The position numbers and the translations under genes are program-made. Of a stretch of DNA of 64,000 nt, positions 27,672-36,794 are shown in pieces (positions within the stretch are counted from its first letter, which is position 1; every line of letters begins with the position of its first letter). The notes under the pieces are model-generated. The model saw only the letters and a program-made list of their open reading frames with translations, searched no databases and had not been told where the DNA came from. The DNA comes from Planctomycetota bacterium. Lineage in GTDB: Bacteria; Planctomycetota; UBA1135. The stretch covers positions 40,128-104,127 of the forward strand of contig JABHIE010000031.1 of assembly GCA_018671175.1 (NCBI GenBank), read 5' to 3'.

Positions 27672-28391
27672 ATGACCGATTCCTTCACAATCAATGTTGA
27701 TGGTCGTGACATTCAGGCTACGAAAGGTCAAACCATCCTTGAAGCCGCGGAAGCCGCCGGGATTTACATCCCTCGGCTTTGCCACCATCCTGAGCTGAAG
27801 CCTCACGGTAGTTGCCGCATTTGCACGGTGATTGCTAATGGTCGTTCTTGCACCTCTTGCACGCAACCTGCCGAGCCAGACATGGAAGTGCAAAACAATC
27901 ACCCACAGGTCGAGATGTGGCGTAAGCAGCTCATCGAGATGCTGTTCGTCGAAGGCAATCACTTTTGCCCTTTCTGCGAAAAGTCGGGTGGCTGCGAGTT
28001 GCAAGCGTTGGGTTATCGCCACGGCTTGACCGCGACGCAACACCCGCACTTATTTCCTCGTCGCGAAATTGACGCCACGCACCCTGACATCATGGTCGAT
28101 CACAACCGTTGCGTCCTTTGCGGGCGTTGCGTGCGTGCTTCCCGCGATGTGGACGGCAAGCGGGTTTTCCAGTTTGTCGAGCGCGGGCCTGAAAAACGAG
28201 TCGCGGTTAACTCCGATGCGAAACTCAGTCGCACGGATGTTGACTTGACCGACAAAGCTGTTGGCGTCTGCCCTGTGGGCGCCATCCTGCCTAAGCGTCA
28301 AGGTTATGTTGCACCCGTTGGTGCGCGTGAGTTTGACCACACTCCGATTGGCACATCAGTTGAGGGCGGAAACGGCTCTCTGGAGGTCTAA
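27672..28391 (+). CDS. hoxU: NAD-reducing hydrogenase diaphorase small subunit HoxU
   Basis: 239 residues, homologous to the N-terminal part of NuoG. Ligand sets in order are a [2Fe-2S] site (CHHPELKPHGSCRIC plus SCTSC), a His/Cys [4Fe-4S] site (HFCPFCEKSGGCELQ) and a further site (CVLCGRC and VGVCPVGAI). It wires HoxF to HoxY. The ATG directly follows the hoxF stop. The gene is complete and of the usual length. Confidence 0.95.
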   Translation: MTDSFTINVDGRDIQATKGQTILEAAEAAGIYIPRLCHHPELKPHGSCRICTVIANGRSCTSCTQPAEPDMEVQNNHPQVEMWRKQLIEMLFVEGNHFCPFCEKSGGCELQALGYRHGLTATQHPHLFPRREIDATHPDIMVDHNRCVLCGRCVRASRDVDGKRVFQFVERGPEKRVAVNSDAKLSRTDVDLTDKAVGVCPVGAILPKRQGYVAPVGAREFDHTPIGTSVEGGNGSLEV

Positions 28392-28393
28392 AC

Positions 28394-28948
28394 ATGCCAC
28401 ATACTTCAAAACCTAAAGTTGCGACTTGTTCGCTGGCTGGTTGCTTTGGCTGCCATATGTCGTTGCTGGACATCGACGCGCGCATCCTGCAACTTGCTGA
28501 AATTGTCGAATTTGATCGCTCGCCTATTAATGATTACAAAGAGTTCCAAGGGCATTGCCGCGTTGGCTTGATTGAGGGCGGGTGTTGCAACGAAGAAAAT
28601 GTGCATGTCTTGCGCGATTTCCGCAAGCACTGCGATGTCTTGGTTTCTGTTGGCGAGTGCGCCATCATGGGGGGCATCCCTGCGATGCGTAACACGATTG
28701 ACCTGAAAGAGTGCCTCGACGAGGCTTATCTCAATGGGCCTTCGGTTTACAACCCAGGCGGGCGAGTGCCAGATGACCCTGAGATTCCGCTCTTACTTAA
28801 TAAGGTGTACTGTGCGCACGAGGTCGTGAAAATCGATTATCACCTGCCTGGCTGCCCACCGTCTGCCGACACCATCTGGGAGGCCCTGGTCGCCCTGCTT
28901 AGCGATAACCCTGTGAGCTTGCCTTACGAGCTCGTCAAATACGATTAG
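28394..28948 (+). CDS. hoxY: [NiFe] hydrogenase small subunit HoxY
   Basis: 184 residues, typical for group 3d small subunits. It has no signal peptide, as expected for a cytoplasmic enzyme. The proximal [4Fe-4S] ligands are seen in CSLAGCFGCHMSLLD, GECAIMGG and LPGCPPSADTIW. A strong GGAGG site precedes the ATG. It forms the catalytic dimer with HoxH. Confidence 0.96.
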   Translation: MPHTSKPKVATCSLAGCFGCHMSLLDIDARILQLAEIVEFDRSPINDYKEFQGHCRVGLIEGGCCNEENVHVLRDFRKHCDVLVSVGECAIMGGIPAMRNTIDLKECLDEAYLNGPSVYNPGGRVPDDPEIPLLLNKVYCAHEVVKIDYHLPGCPPSADTIWEALVALLSDNPVSLPYELVKYD

Positions 28949-28959
28949 GAGGCGAAACC

Positions 28960-30408
28960 ATGAGTATTCCTGTAGAAACAAGTGCCCGCAAAATTACCAT
29001 CGAGCCCGTGACGCGGGTCGAGGGCCACGGCAAAGTGACGATTCTTTTAGATGACGATGGCAAGGTGCAGCAAGCGCGTTTGCACATCGTTGAGTTCCGC
29101 GGTTTTGAGCGATTCATCCAGGGGCGCCCGTTCTGGGAAGTGCCGGTAATCGTTCAGCGTCTTTGCGGGATTTGCCCCGTGAGTCATCACTTGGCGGCAG
29201 CAAAAGCAATGGACATAATTGTCGGCGTTGACGAGCTTTCACCAACAGCCGACAAGATGCGTCGTTTGATGCACTACGGCCAGATGTTCCAGTCGCACGC
29301 TTTGCACTTTTTCCATCTTTGCAGCCCCGATTTATTGTTTGGTTTTGGCAGTGATCCAAAACAGCGCAATGTTTTGGGCGTGGCCGCAGCGCACCCTGAT
29401 TTGGCTGTGCAAGGGGTGAACATGCGCCGATTCGGTCAAGAAATCATCTTGGCGACGGCGGGTAAAAAAATTCACGGCACGGGGGCCATCCCTGGTGGTG
29501 TGAATAAGAACCTAACGATTGAAGAGCGCGATAAGTTCTTGGCTGAGATTCCTCAGATGAAAGAATGGGCGTTGAGTGCGGTCGCCATTGCCAAAAACTA
29601 CACGGTTGAGAATTTGTCGACCGTCGCTGATTTCGGCACTTTCCCGTCAAATTATATGTCTCTGGTGCGCGACGATGGCGCCATGGATTTGTATCACGGC
29701 AAGTTGCGCGCGATTGATCACAATGGCGACAAGCTGATTGATGGTGCGCCTTATTCAGGCTACCTCGATCACATTGCCGAAGAGGTGCGTAACTGGTCTT
29801 ACATGAAGTTCCCATTCATGAAAAACATGGGCACCGAAGACGGATGGTATCGTGTCGGGCCACTCGCTCGCATGAATGTGGTTGATTTCATTGACACACC
29901 TCTCGCCGAAGTCGCGCGTCAAGAGTTTGTCGCGCTGGGTGCTGGCGCTCCAGTGCATGTCACGATGGGTTACCACTGGGCCCGCATGATTGAATTGCTG
30001 CACTCGCTCGAAGAAATGGAGCGCTTGCTCAACGACCCTGATTTGCAGGGCGATGAGCTTGTGCGCACTGGCGAGCGTCGCAGTGAGGCGGTCGGCGTGA
30101 TTGAAGCGCCGCGCGGCACTTTGATTCATCATTACGAAGTCGACGATAACGACATGGTCACCATGGCCAACTTGATTGTTTCGACGACTCACAACAACGA
30201 GGGGATGAACCGTTCCGTGGCCAAGGTCGCCAACGATTACCTCTCAGGCGTTGAAATAACCGAAGGTTTACTTAATCACATTGAAGTGGCTATCCGCGCT
30301 TATGACCCGTGCTTGTCTTGTGCAACGCACGCCATGGGCCGCATGCCGCTTGAGGTCGAGTTGGTGGGCGCTGACGGCAAACAATTAGATCGCAAGGTGA
30401 AAGATTAG
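28960..30408 (+). CDS. hoxH: [NiFe] hydrogenase large subunit HoxH
   Basis: 482 residues. It holds the nickel-iron site through RLCGICPVSHH near the N-terminus and DPCLSCATHAMG near the C-terminus. Maturation should cleave after the His of ATH, removing about 21 residues. The motif RVEGHGKVTI and the size place it with group 3d bidirectional NAD-linked hydrogenases (HoxH of Cupriavidus or cyanobacteria). A GGAGG site lies before the ATG. The gene order F-U-Y-H-W matches soluble hydrogenases. Confidence 0.96.
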   Translation: MSIPVETSARKITIEPVTRVEGHGKVTILLDDDGKVQQARLHIVEFRGFERFIQGRPFWEVPVIVQRLCGICPVSHHLAAAKAMDIIVGVDELSPTADKMRRLMHYGQMFQSHALHFFHLCSPDLLFGFGSDPKQRNVLGVAAAHPDLAVQGVNMRRFGQEIILATAGKKIHGTGAIPGGVNKNLTIEERDKFLAEIPQMKEWALSAVAIAKNYTVENLSTVADFGTFPSNYMSLVRDDGAMDLYHGKLRAIDHNGDKLIDGAPYSGYLDHIAEEVRNWSYMKFPFMKNMGTEDGWYRVGPLARMNVVDFIDTPLAEVARQEFVALGAGAPVHVTMGYHWARMIELLHSLEEMERLLNDPDLQGDELVRTGERRSEAVGVIEAPRGTLIHHYEVDDNDMVTMANLIVSTTHNNEGMNRSVAKVANDYLSGVEITEGLLNHIEVAIRAYDPCLSCATHAMGRMPLEVELVGADGKQLDRKVKD

Positions 30409-30435
30409 GGTTTTCTTTCCCGATTGGTTTTGATC

Positions 30436-30879
30436 ATGAAAGGCAAAGTGCTGCTGCTAGGGATAGGGAACCCAAGCCGAAAAGACGACGGCTTGGGCCC
30501 CGCTCTAGCGGCACGCTTTGAGGCGGATTGCCCCGAGGGGGTAGATGTTGACGCAAACTATCAACTCTCTCTCGAAGACGCCTGCACATTAAGTGAGTAC
30601 GAAAAGGTCGTCATCCTCGATGCCTCGGCAAAGGGTGACGGCGCTTTTACTTTCGAGGAAGTCGAGCCTGACCCCGCGAAAGAGTTTTCGACGCATTTGA
30701 TTCTGCCTCCGTCGATTTTGTCTATCGCCCGCGAGTTTTTCCAGGCGGAAGGCTTGCTTTATGTGCTGGGTATGCGGGGTTATGACTTCGAGAGTTTCGA
30801 AGAAGGGCTGACGGAAGTCGCTGCAGCTAATTTAGAGGAAAGTGAGGCGTATTTGCGTGGGTGGTTGACCGAGGCTTAA
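30436..30879 (+). CDS. hoxW: Hydrogenase maturation endopeptidase HoxW
   Basis: 147 residues from ATG 30436; a TTG 12 bases earlier is less likely. HoxW trims the C-terminal tail of HoxH after nickel insertion. Family residues are GIGNPSRKDDGLG (first metal ligand region), the Asp of VILDASAKG and the His of STHLILPPS. The last 19 codons are repeated almost exactly at 32391-32448 on the far side of an IS element. The gene itself appears intact; its last residues (WLTEA) differ from those of the copy (WLSEQG). Confidence 0.92.
   Translation: MKGKVLLLGIGNPSRKDDGLGPALAARFEADCPEGVDVDANYQLSLEDACTLSEYEKVVILDASAKGDGAFTFEEVEPDPAKEFSTHLILPPSILSIAREFFQAEGLLYVLGMRGYDFESFEEGLTEVAAANLEESEAYLRGWLTEA
30816..30873 (+). 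repeat. 58-bp direct repeat, copy A (hoxW 3' end)
   Basis: It matches 32391-32448 at 56 of 58 bases. This copy is the end of the intact hoxW gene. The second copy begins exactly at the right end of the IS element. Confidence 0.9.
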
Positions 30880-31126
30880 GGCGTTATTTTAACCGTTGCA
30901 ATGCAACTCGATTGACTCACCAAGCCGGTGATGTCATGCGTGACGGCAACAAAGTCACAACTCCTGCCAACCCATTGTGTCAGATACCCAGGAGCAAGTA
31001 CGAAACCACCAGAAGCGTCGCCTTGTGCGTTTAAAACCCCAGAAGCATGCCCAATTTTTGATGGTATGCCGAATTTGTAGGATTGAATCAAAAAGTTGGA
31101 TTGCTTCAAGGGAATCATCACCGTAT
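30876..31126 (-). pseudogene. 3' fragment of a secreted-protein gene, cut by the IS element
   Basis: Reading away from the left end of the IS on the minus strand, about 83 codons run to a TAA that overlaps the hoxW stop. The C-terminal part (ASGVLNAQGDASGGFVLAPG, then CDFVAVTHDITGLVSQSSC) looks like the beta-rich end of secreted proteins common in marine planctomycetes; this resemblance is from memory. The 5' part of the gene is not found on the other side of the IS, so it was lost or moved. The frame could be fortuitous, but its composition is protein-like. Confidence 0.5.
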
Positions 31127-31174
31127 TGGCGTGCACCCCAAATTAGGGCCAAGCACAAAGAGACTATTAGTGTA

Positions 31175-32065
31175 TCAAGTTAATGTGGTTTGAGTTAAAG
31201 AAACGCAGGGTATTACCCGCACTGGATTAGAGGAGGGGTACCCCTCCTCTAAATTATCCACAAATTCTTGCGGAGTTAAATATTTCAAAGAGCTATGCGG
31301 ACGCACAGTGTTGTAATCACGCTGCCAATCAGCGATTATTTCACGGGCCTCAGCCATGCTGGAAAAGCAATGTTGATTCAAACATTCTTCACGCACTCGA
31401 GAATTAAATGATTCGGCGAAAGCATTTTCTGTCGGTTTGCCCGGAGCAATGAAATGTAATTCGATACCGTTTTTATAAGCCCAAGCATCGAGTGCATTAC
31501 CGGTAAACTCTGGGCCGTTATCCATCAAAATACGTTGCGGTTTCCCGCGCACCTCAATCGCTTCGTCTAGTGATCGAATCACTCTAGATGCCGGCAATGA
31601 AAAATCTACCGTCATCGCCACCGCTTCGCGGCTTAAGTTATCGACTACATTAAACACGCGAATGCCGCGACCATCAAACAAGGTGTCCGACATGAAATCC
31701 ATCGACCAGGTATCGTTCACTTTGGTCGGCAGGATGTGCGGTTTGCGTGATGCACGCGATATCTGGCGACGTTTTTTACGGCGTACTTGTAAGCCGAGTA
31801 AACTGTAAATCCTGAATACCCGTTTATGATTTATCTGCCTGCCTTCGCGGCACAGCATTACATGCAAGCGGCGGTAACCGAAACGCGGTCTTTCAATAGC
31901 CAGCTCCAAAAGGCGATCGATTAGTTTTTGCGGTGACGGAGTTTTGCAATCATATTGCGCCACTGATCGTGACAAATCTAGTAACTGGCAGCTGCGTCGC
32001 TGACTAAGATTGTGTTTAGTTTGTAAGTATTCCAAAATTGATTTTTTAGATTTTGGAGTTACCAC
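31175..32065 (-). CDS. IS3-family transposase OrfB (integrase core)
   Basis: 296 residues with an HTH_21-like N-terminus, then an rve integrase core. The DDE residues are Asp in DTWSMDFMSD, Asp in LMDNGPEFTG and Glu in AFAESFNSRVREECL. It is most likely made as an OrfAB fusion by -1 frameshifting on an A8 run in the overlap (32066-32073). The GTG at 32065 is the reading-frame opening rather than a likely independent start. Confidence 0.95.
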   Translation of the reverse strand: MVTPKSKKSILEYLQTKHNLSQRRSCQLLDLSRSVAQYDCKTPSPQKLIDRLLELAIERPRFGYRRLHVMLCREGRQINHKRVFRIYSLLGLQVRRKKRRQISRASRKPHILPTKVNDTWSMDFMSDTLFDGRGIRVFNVVDNLSREAVAMTVDFSLPASRVIRSLDEAIEVRGKPQRILMDNGPEFTGNALDAWAYKNGIELHFIAPGKPTENAFAESFNSRVREECLNQHCFSSMAEAREIIADWQRDYNTVRPHSSLKYLTPQEFVDNLEEGYPSSNPVRVIPCVSLTQTTLT

Positions 32066-32325
32066 TTTTTTTTAAGCACGTCTTTCACAGCTTCGATTTC
32101 TAAAGCTTGATTAGCCACCATTTGTTTCAAGCGGCGGTTTTCGTCTTCGAGTTCTTTCAATCTCGTTAGATCACTGACTTGTAAGCCGCTGTATTTAGAG
32201 CGCCAGCGGTAAAAAGTGCCACGGGCAATGCCGTGTTTGCGGAGCAGGTCGTCGACCTTAATGCCGGCCTCAGCTTCGCTGAGGATGCGGACAATTTGTT
32301 CTTCGGTGTAGCGGGATTTACGCAT
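32059..32325 (-). CDS. IS3-family transposase OrfA (HTH)
   Basis: 88 residues. The transposase_8 helix-turn-helix (YTEEQIVRILSEAEAGIKVD, then HGIARGTFYRWRSKY) is followed by a leucine-zipper-like segment (LKELEDENRRLKQMVANQAL). It ends in VLKKKW, where the A8 run (32066-32073 on the complementary strand) provides the slippery site for making OrfAB. Binds the element ends. Confidence 0.95.
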   Translation of the reverse strand: MRKSRYTEEQIVRILSEAEAGIKVDDLLRKHGIARGTFYRWRSKYSGLQVSDLTRLKELEDENRRLKQMVANQALEIEAVKDVLKKKW

Positions 32326-32390
32326 AGGATTAGTCTGTAGTTTGACAGATTTGTCTCTTTGCGGGTGGCCCTATTTTTGGGGGTCACGCC

Positions 32391-32448
32391 AGTCGCTGCA
32401 ACTAATTTAGAGGAAAGTGAGGCGTATTTGCGTGGGTGGTTGAGCGAG
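32391..32448 (+). repeat. 58-bp direct repeat, copy B (truncated hoxW 3' end)
   Basis: 56 of 58 bases match 30816-30873. The homology begins exactly at the outer edge of the IS right end. Read in the hoxW frame it encodes the last 19 shared residues and then ends as SEQG-stop, so it is the tail of a hoxW-like gene. It leads directly into the kbl promoter. Confidence 0.9.
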
Positions 32449-32454
32449 CAAGGA

Positions 32455-32460
32455 TAAAAT
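32455..32460 (+). promoter_or_regulatory. Candidate -10 box of kbl, leaderless spacing
   Basis: TAAAAT ends 7 bases before the kbl ATG at 32468. It lies just downstream of repeat copy B. No Shine-Dalgarno sequence is seen. Confidence 0.5.
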
Positions 32461-32467
32461 CTTGCCC

Positions 32468-33676
32468 ATGAGTCAAGCCTCCAAGCAGTCCTTTCTCGAC
32501 GGGTTAAACCTCGAGCTCGATGCCATCCGTGATGCGGGTCTTTGGAAAGAAGAGCGCATCATCACGACCCCGCAAAAGGCCGACATTCGTGTTTCGACGG
32601 GTGAATCGGTCGTGAATTTTTGCGCGAATAATTATCTTGGGCTGAGCGATGACCCTGCGCTGATTCAGGCGGCGAGTGATTGTTTGCAGTCGCACGGTTT
32701 CGGGATGTCGAGTGTGCGGTTTATTTGTGGCACGCAAGATATTCATAAAACGCTTGAGGCCAAGATTTCTGATTTTTTAGGTTTTGAAGATTGCATCCTT
32801 TATACCTCATGTTTTGATGCCAACGGCGGCTTGTACGAGACTTTGCTCGGCGCCGAAGACGCAGTGATTTCTGACGCGCTCAACCACGCGAGCATTATTG
32901 ATGGCATCCGTCTGAGCAAGGCTAAGCGTTTTCGTTATGCAAACAGTGATATGGCCGAGCTTGAGCAATGTCTGCAACAGGCGGTCGAGGGTGGCGCGCG
33001 GCGGATTTTGGTCTCGACCGACGGCGTGTTTTCCATGGACGGCTTTGTGGCCAAGCTCGATGAGATTTGTGACTTGGCTGAAAAGTATGGAGCGATGGTG
33101 CATGTTGACGACAGCCATTCGACTGGTTTTATGGGCAAACACGGCAAAGGCACGCATGAGCATTGTGGCGTGATGGGGCGGGTCGACATCATTACTTCGA
33201 CGCTTGGCAAGGCGCTGGGTGGTGCGAGTGGCGGCTACACCGTGGCGAGTAAAACAGTGGTGGATTTCTTGCGGAATAAGTCGCGGCCTTATCTGTTTTC
33301 GAATTCGGTGGCGCCTCCGATTGTGGCGGCTTCGATTGCGGTGTTTGATCGTTTGAGCGCGACGACTGAGTTGCGTGATCAACTCGAAGAAAACACGATG
33401 TGGTTTCGTGAGCAAATGACGGCGGCTGGGTTTGACATCAAGCCGAGTGTGCATCCGATTGCACCGATTATGCTGGGGGACGCCAAGCTGGCCGCCGACA
33501 TGGCGAGCGATATGCTGGCCGAAGGGATTTATGTGATTGGTTTCAGTTTCCCTGTGGTGCCGAAAGGTCAAGCGCGCATTCGCGTGCAGATTTCGGCGGC
33601 GCACACGCGTGAGCATCTAGAAAAGGCCGTGGCAGCGTTTATCAAGGTGGGTCGCGTGCATGGTGTGATTCAATGA
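32468..33676 (+). CDS. kbl: Glycine C-acetyltransferase (2-amino-3-ketobutyrate CoA ligase)
   Basis: 402 residues, alpha-oxoamine synthase family, PLP-dependent. It cleaves 2-amino-3-ketobutyrate with CoA to glycine and acetyl-CoA, completing the threonine route begun by tdh. Signatures are [33 protein letters not shown] and the PLP lysine in [14 protein letters not shown] near residue 248. The ATG at 32468 is preferred to a TTG 6 bases upstream. It overlaps aacS by ATGA. Confidence 0.95.
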   Translation: MSQASKQSFLDGLNLELDAIRDAGLWKEERIITTPQKADIRVSTGESVVNFCANNYLGLSDDPALIQAASDCLQSHGFGMSSVRFICGTQDIHKTLEAKISDFLGFEDCILYTSCFDANGGLYETLLGAEDAVISDALNHASIIDGIRLSKAKRFRYANSDMAELEQCLQQAVEGGARRILVSTDGVFSMDGFVAKLDEICDLAEKYGAMVHVDDSHSTGFMGKHGKGTHEHCGVMGRVDIITSTLGKALGGASGGYTVASKTVVDFLRNKSRPYLFSNSVAPPIVAASIAVFDRLSATTELRDQLEENTMWFREQMTAAGFDIKPSVHPIAPIMLGDAKLAADMASDMLAEGIYVIGFSFPVVPKGQARIRVQISAAHTREHLEKAVAAFIKVGRVHGVIQ

Positions 33677-35667
33677 GCGCGGTCTTTGAGTCGAAATTGC
33701 AGTGGCAGCCTTCTGCTGAGGCAGCGGCTGATTCCGCGATTGGCCGTTGGATGCTCGATGCGGGTTTTGAAACCTACGATGCCTTCCATGCTTGGTCCGT
33801 GAATGAGCCGGCTGCTTTCTGGAATGCCGTTTGGGATAAGTGTGGCGTGGTCGGCGACAAAGGCGCGGTCTTCGAAGACGGGGTGGCCGACGCGCCAAGT
33901 GCTCTTCAAGATGGCGACAAGATGCCAGGTTCCAAGTGGTTCGCTGATGCGCGGCTTAGTTTCGCTGAAAATATGCTGCAAAGGCGCGGAGATGCTCCAG
34001 CTTTGGTTTTCCGTCGCGAAGACGGTCAGCGCCGCGAGCTAAGCTTCGATGATGTCGCGCGGCAGGTTGCGCATCTGCAACGAGCTTTAAGGGCTGTAGG
34101 TGTCGAATGCGGCGACCGCGTGGTCGGTTACCTGCCCAACATCCCTGAGGCGGTTATTGCGATGCTTGCCGCCAATAGTTTGGGTGCGGTGTGGTCGAGT
34201 GCTTCCCCAGATTTCGGAGTGCCGGGCATTCTCGATCGCTTCGGCCAAGTCGAGCCCAAAGTTTTGTTTGCGGCAGATGGTTATTTGTACAAAGACCGCC
34301 TGCACGATGTGCGGCCAAAGTTAGCGGAAGTCGTCGCGGGGTTGCCAACAGTCGTAAAGGTCGTGATGGTTCCTTACGCAGATGAATCAGCTAGTTTTGC
34401 TGGCGCCGATTTGTGGAATGACTTCCTTGCCTTGGGTGCAAGCCAGCGGCCATCAGATGTCGCCTCTACATTTGGCCGCGACGAGCCCGAGTTTTTGCGT
34501 CTGCCTTTTGATCATCCGCTTTATGTGATGTTTTCAAGCGGCACGACCGGCAAGCCCAAGTGCATCACGCATGGCCAGGGTGGCACGCTCTTGCAGCATT
34601 TAAAAGAGCATCAGTTGCATTGCGATTTGCGCGCTGGCGATCGCATTTTTTACTTCACCACCACCGGCTGGATGATGTGGAACTGGCTCGTGACTGCGAT
34701 GGCCACGGGCGCAACCACCATTTTGTGGGACGGCAACCCATTCCATCCAGGCCCCGAAGCGATTTGGGAAATGGCTCGTGAAGAGTGCGCGGGTTGGCTC
34801 GGCACTTCAGCTAAGTTTGTCGATGCGTGCAAAAAAGCGGGTTATGTGCCGCCAGAGCTACCTCATCTCAAAGCCATCCTTTCGACGGGCAGCCCACTTG
34901 TGCCCGAGAGCTTTGATTGGCTCGAAGAAAATGTGCCAGGCGTGCAAGTCGCAAGTATCTGTGGCGGCACCGATTTGGTTTCGTGTTTCATCTTGGGCAA
35001 CCCCACTCTGCCCGTTTACCGCGGCGAGATTCAATGTCGCGGTTTAGGCATGGCGGTTGAGGTCTGGGGCGATGAGGGCGAGTCGCTGGTGGGTGAGCCC
35101 GGCGAGTTGGTTTGCACAAAACCATTCCCGTCGATGCCGATTGGCTTTTGGGGCGATGCCGATGGCTCGAAATACTTCAGCGCCTATTTCGATTACTTCG
35201 ACAATGTCTGGCGACATGGCGATTGGGTCGAGCTCACTGAGCGCGGCGGGATGATTATCTACGGGCGCTCCGATGCCACGCTTAACCCTGGTGGGGTGCG
35301 CATTGGCACGGCTGAGATTTATCGTCAGGTCGAGCAGTTGGCTGCGATTGAAGAAGCCGTTGTTGTCGGGCAAGACACGGGCGACGGCGACCAGCGCGTG
35401 GTTTTGTTCGTGCGTTTGGCTGAGGGCGTTGCATTCACCGACGACCTACAAAAAGAAATCCGCACTCAAGTTCGCCAAAACGCAACTCCGCGCCATGTGC
35501 CGGCAGTCATTGCCGCCGTGCCCGACATCCCGCGCACGCGCTCAGGCAAAATCTCCGAGATTGCCGTCCGCCATGTTTTGCACGGTCGTCCCGTAAAAAA
35601 CACTGAGGCTTTGGCTAATCCCGAGGCGCTTGAGTTTTTTCGCCCTGATGGTATCTTGAGTTTATGA
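33673..35667 (+). CDS. aacS: Acetoacetate-CoA ligase (acetoacetyl-CoA synthetase)
   Basis: 664 residues of the adenylate-forming superfamily, closest in layout to acetoacetyl-CoA synthetases (N-terminal ACAS_N, then AMP-binding). The core motif is [17 protein letters not shown] and the substrate region [12 protein letters not shown]. The hinge and late motifs are [20 protein letters not shown] and [14 protein letters not shown], the Lys of the latter being catalytic. It activates acetoacetate, or a related short acid, in the cytoplasm. Coupling to kbl suggests feeding of acetoacetyl-CoA and acetyl-CoA pools. It overlaps both neighbours by 4 bases. Confidence 0.9.
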   Translation: MSAVFESKLQWQPSAEAAADSAIGRWMLDAGFETYDAFHAWSVNEPAAFWNAVWDKCGVVGDKGAVFEDGVADAPSALQDGDKMPGSKWFADARLSFAENMLQRRGDAPALVFRREDGQRRELSFDDVARQVAHLQRALRAVGVECGDRVVGYLPNIPEAVIAMLAANSLGAVWSSASPDFGVPGILDRFGQVEPKVLFAADGYLYKDRLHDVRPKLAEVVAGLPTVVKVVMVPYADESASFAGADLWNDFLALGASQRPSDVASTFGRDEPEFLRLPFDHPLYVMFSSGTTGKPKCITHGQGGTLLQHLKEHQLHCDLRAGDRIFYFTTTGWMMWNWLVTAMATGATTILWDGNPFHPGPEAIWEMAREECAGWLGTSAKFVDACKKAGYVPPELPHLKAILSTGSPLVPESFDWLEENVPGVQVASICGGTDLVSCFILGNPTLPVYRGEIQCRGLGMAVEVWGDEGESLVGEPGELVCTKPFPSMPIGFWGDADGSKYFSAYFDYFDNVWRHGDWVELTERGGMIIYGRSDATLNPGGVRIGTAEIYRQVEQLAAIEEAVVVGQDTGDGDQRVVLFVRLAEGVAFTDDLQKEIRTQVRQNATPRHVPAVIAAVPDIPRTRSGKISEIAVRHVLHGRPVKNTEALANPEALEFFRPDGILSL

Positions 35668-36698
35668 TTTTCAAGCCGCGCTTTACAATTACGAACTCTA
35701 TTGCGTCGGAATTGACTCGTATTGAGCGTGCGCGTGGTTTTCTTGAGGCGACTCGTTTTTCAGAGGCTTGGCTTGCCGAGATGCAATCGCGAGCTTTCCT
35801 TCTCGAAGCCCACCACACAACCCACATCGAAGGCACTCAATTGAGTGTGAGTGATTCAAAAAAATTGCTTGCGGGCCAGGAACTTGCGCATGTTGACCCC
35901 AATGACGCGCAAGAGCTTCTGAATTATCGTCGTGCATTTGATTTTGTGAGTCAGTATCTCAATGATGGCGGCCCTATCACAGAAGGCTTGGTTCGTGAAA
36001 TCCACAAGTGTCTTGTAGCCGATGTTCGTGGAGGTGCTGCAGACCCAGGAAATTACCGCAGCGTTCAAAATTATGTTGTGAATTCATCCACGGGCGAAAC
36101 GGTTTATACGCCGCCACCTGTTCACGATTTGCCGATATTGATGCAAGAGCTCGTTCACTGGCTGAATACGGCTGAAGAAGTTCATCCAGTTTTGCTGAGT
36201 GGCATAGCTCAGTTTCAATTGGTGCACATTCATCCTTTTCTAGACGGCAATGGTCGAGTCTCCCGTCTGTTGTCGACTCTTTGTTTATTCCGTGCGGGCT
36301 ATGATTTCAAACGCCTGCTCACAATAAGCGAATATTACGATCGCAATCGCCCTGCTTTTTATGAAGCGATTCAAAGTGTTCGAGCGAATGATATGGATTT
36401 GTCGCACTGGCTTGAATATTTCGTTGAGGGGCTTGCGACTCAACTTCATGAAGTAAAATCTCATGGTGAGTCGTCGATTCGCAAGGACTCTATTGTTCTT
36501 GGAAATGGGCTCTCTGCCCGCCAGAGTATTGCTCTTAGTTATGTGTTGACCCACGGAAAAATGTCGATTGCAGACTTTCAAGGCTTATGCCCAGATGTCG
36601 CTCGGCGGAGCCTTCAACCAGATTTGCAGACGCTTGTTACGAAGCATGTGTTCCAGGCTCATGGTGGTTCGTCTGCAACGCAATATGTTTTGGTATAA
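35664..36698 (+). CDS. Fic-domain protein with its own inhibitory motif
   Basis: 344 residues. The Fic core motif [12 protein letters not shown] (His near 190) is complete, so AMP transfer to a protein target is expected. The N-terminal inhibitory motif T-x3-E-G ([10 protein letters not shown], Glu56) makes it a class II, self-inhibited Fic. A C-terminal winged-helix-like part ([20 protein letters not shown]) follows. The ATG overlaps the aacS stop, so it is co-expressed with a ligase operon. The target is unknown; an adenylate-forming enzyme as target would be speculation. AT content is somewhat higher than in aacS. Confidence 0.9.
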   Translation: MIFKPRFTITNSIASELTRIERARGFLEATRFSEAWLAEMQSRAFLLEAHHTTHIEGTQLSVSDSKKLLAGQELAHVDPNDAQELLNYRRAFDFVSQYLNDGGPITEGLVREIHKCLVADVRGGAADPGNYRSVQNYVVNSSTGETVYTPPPVHDLPILMQELVHWLNTAEEVHPVLLSGIAQFQLVHIHPFLDGNGRVSRLLSTLCLFRAGYDFKRLLTISEYYDRNRPAFYEAIQSVRANDMDLSHWLEYFVEGLATQLHEVKSHGESSIRKDSIVLGNGLSARQSIALSYVLTHGKMSIADFQGLCPDVARRSLQPDLQTLVTKHVFQAHGGSSATQYVLV

Positions 36699-36714
36699 AG
36701 AGTTGCGTTGCCTT

Positions 36715-36743
36715 GCGCCATTTTCGCGCCACAGTTTGCGCCA
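36715..36743. repeat. Three GCGCCA repeats between fic and the GNAT gene
   Basis: GCGCCA starts at 36715, 36726 and 36738, spacings of 11 and 12 bases. The copies therefore lie on one face of the helix, followed by a T6 run. It may be a regulator site or a relic; nothing else is visible in this 96-base gap. Confidence 0.3.
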
Positions 36744-36794
36744 CTTTTTTGATGCTCAGCAAATCAAAATCTTTAGAGGCGTCTGCTGGTGGCA

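Larger units (their letters stand above)
31127..32391 (-). mobile_element. IS3-family insertion sequence (about 1265 bp)
   Basis: It carries orfA and orfB on the minus strand. Terminal inverted repeats are 31127-31164 (starting TGGCGTGCACCCCAAATTAG) and 32353-32391 (on the minus strand starting TGGCGTGACCCCCAAAAATA); both share an inner CAAAGAGAC. If the ends are set at the inner TG, the element is 31132-32386. No target-site duplication is visible with either choice, which suggests rearrangement after insertion. Transposase genes look intact. A group within IS3 was not assigned. Confidence 0.9.

Noticed and set aside
31127..32391. Pseudogene call for the transposase because of two frames
   Set aside because: Two overlapping frames with an A8 slippery run are the normal arrangement for IS3-family elements.
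32807..33616. 269-codon minus-strand frame
   Set aside because: It is antisense to kbl, which is well conserved along the whole stretch.
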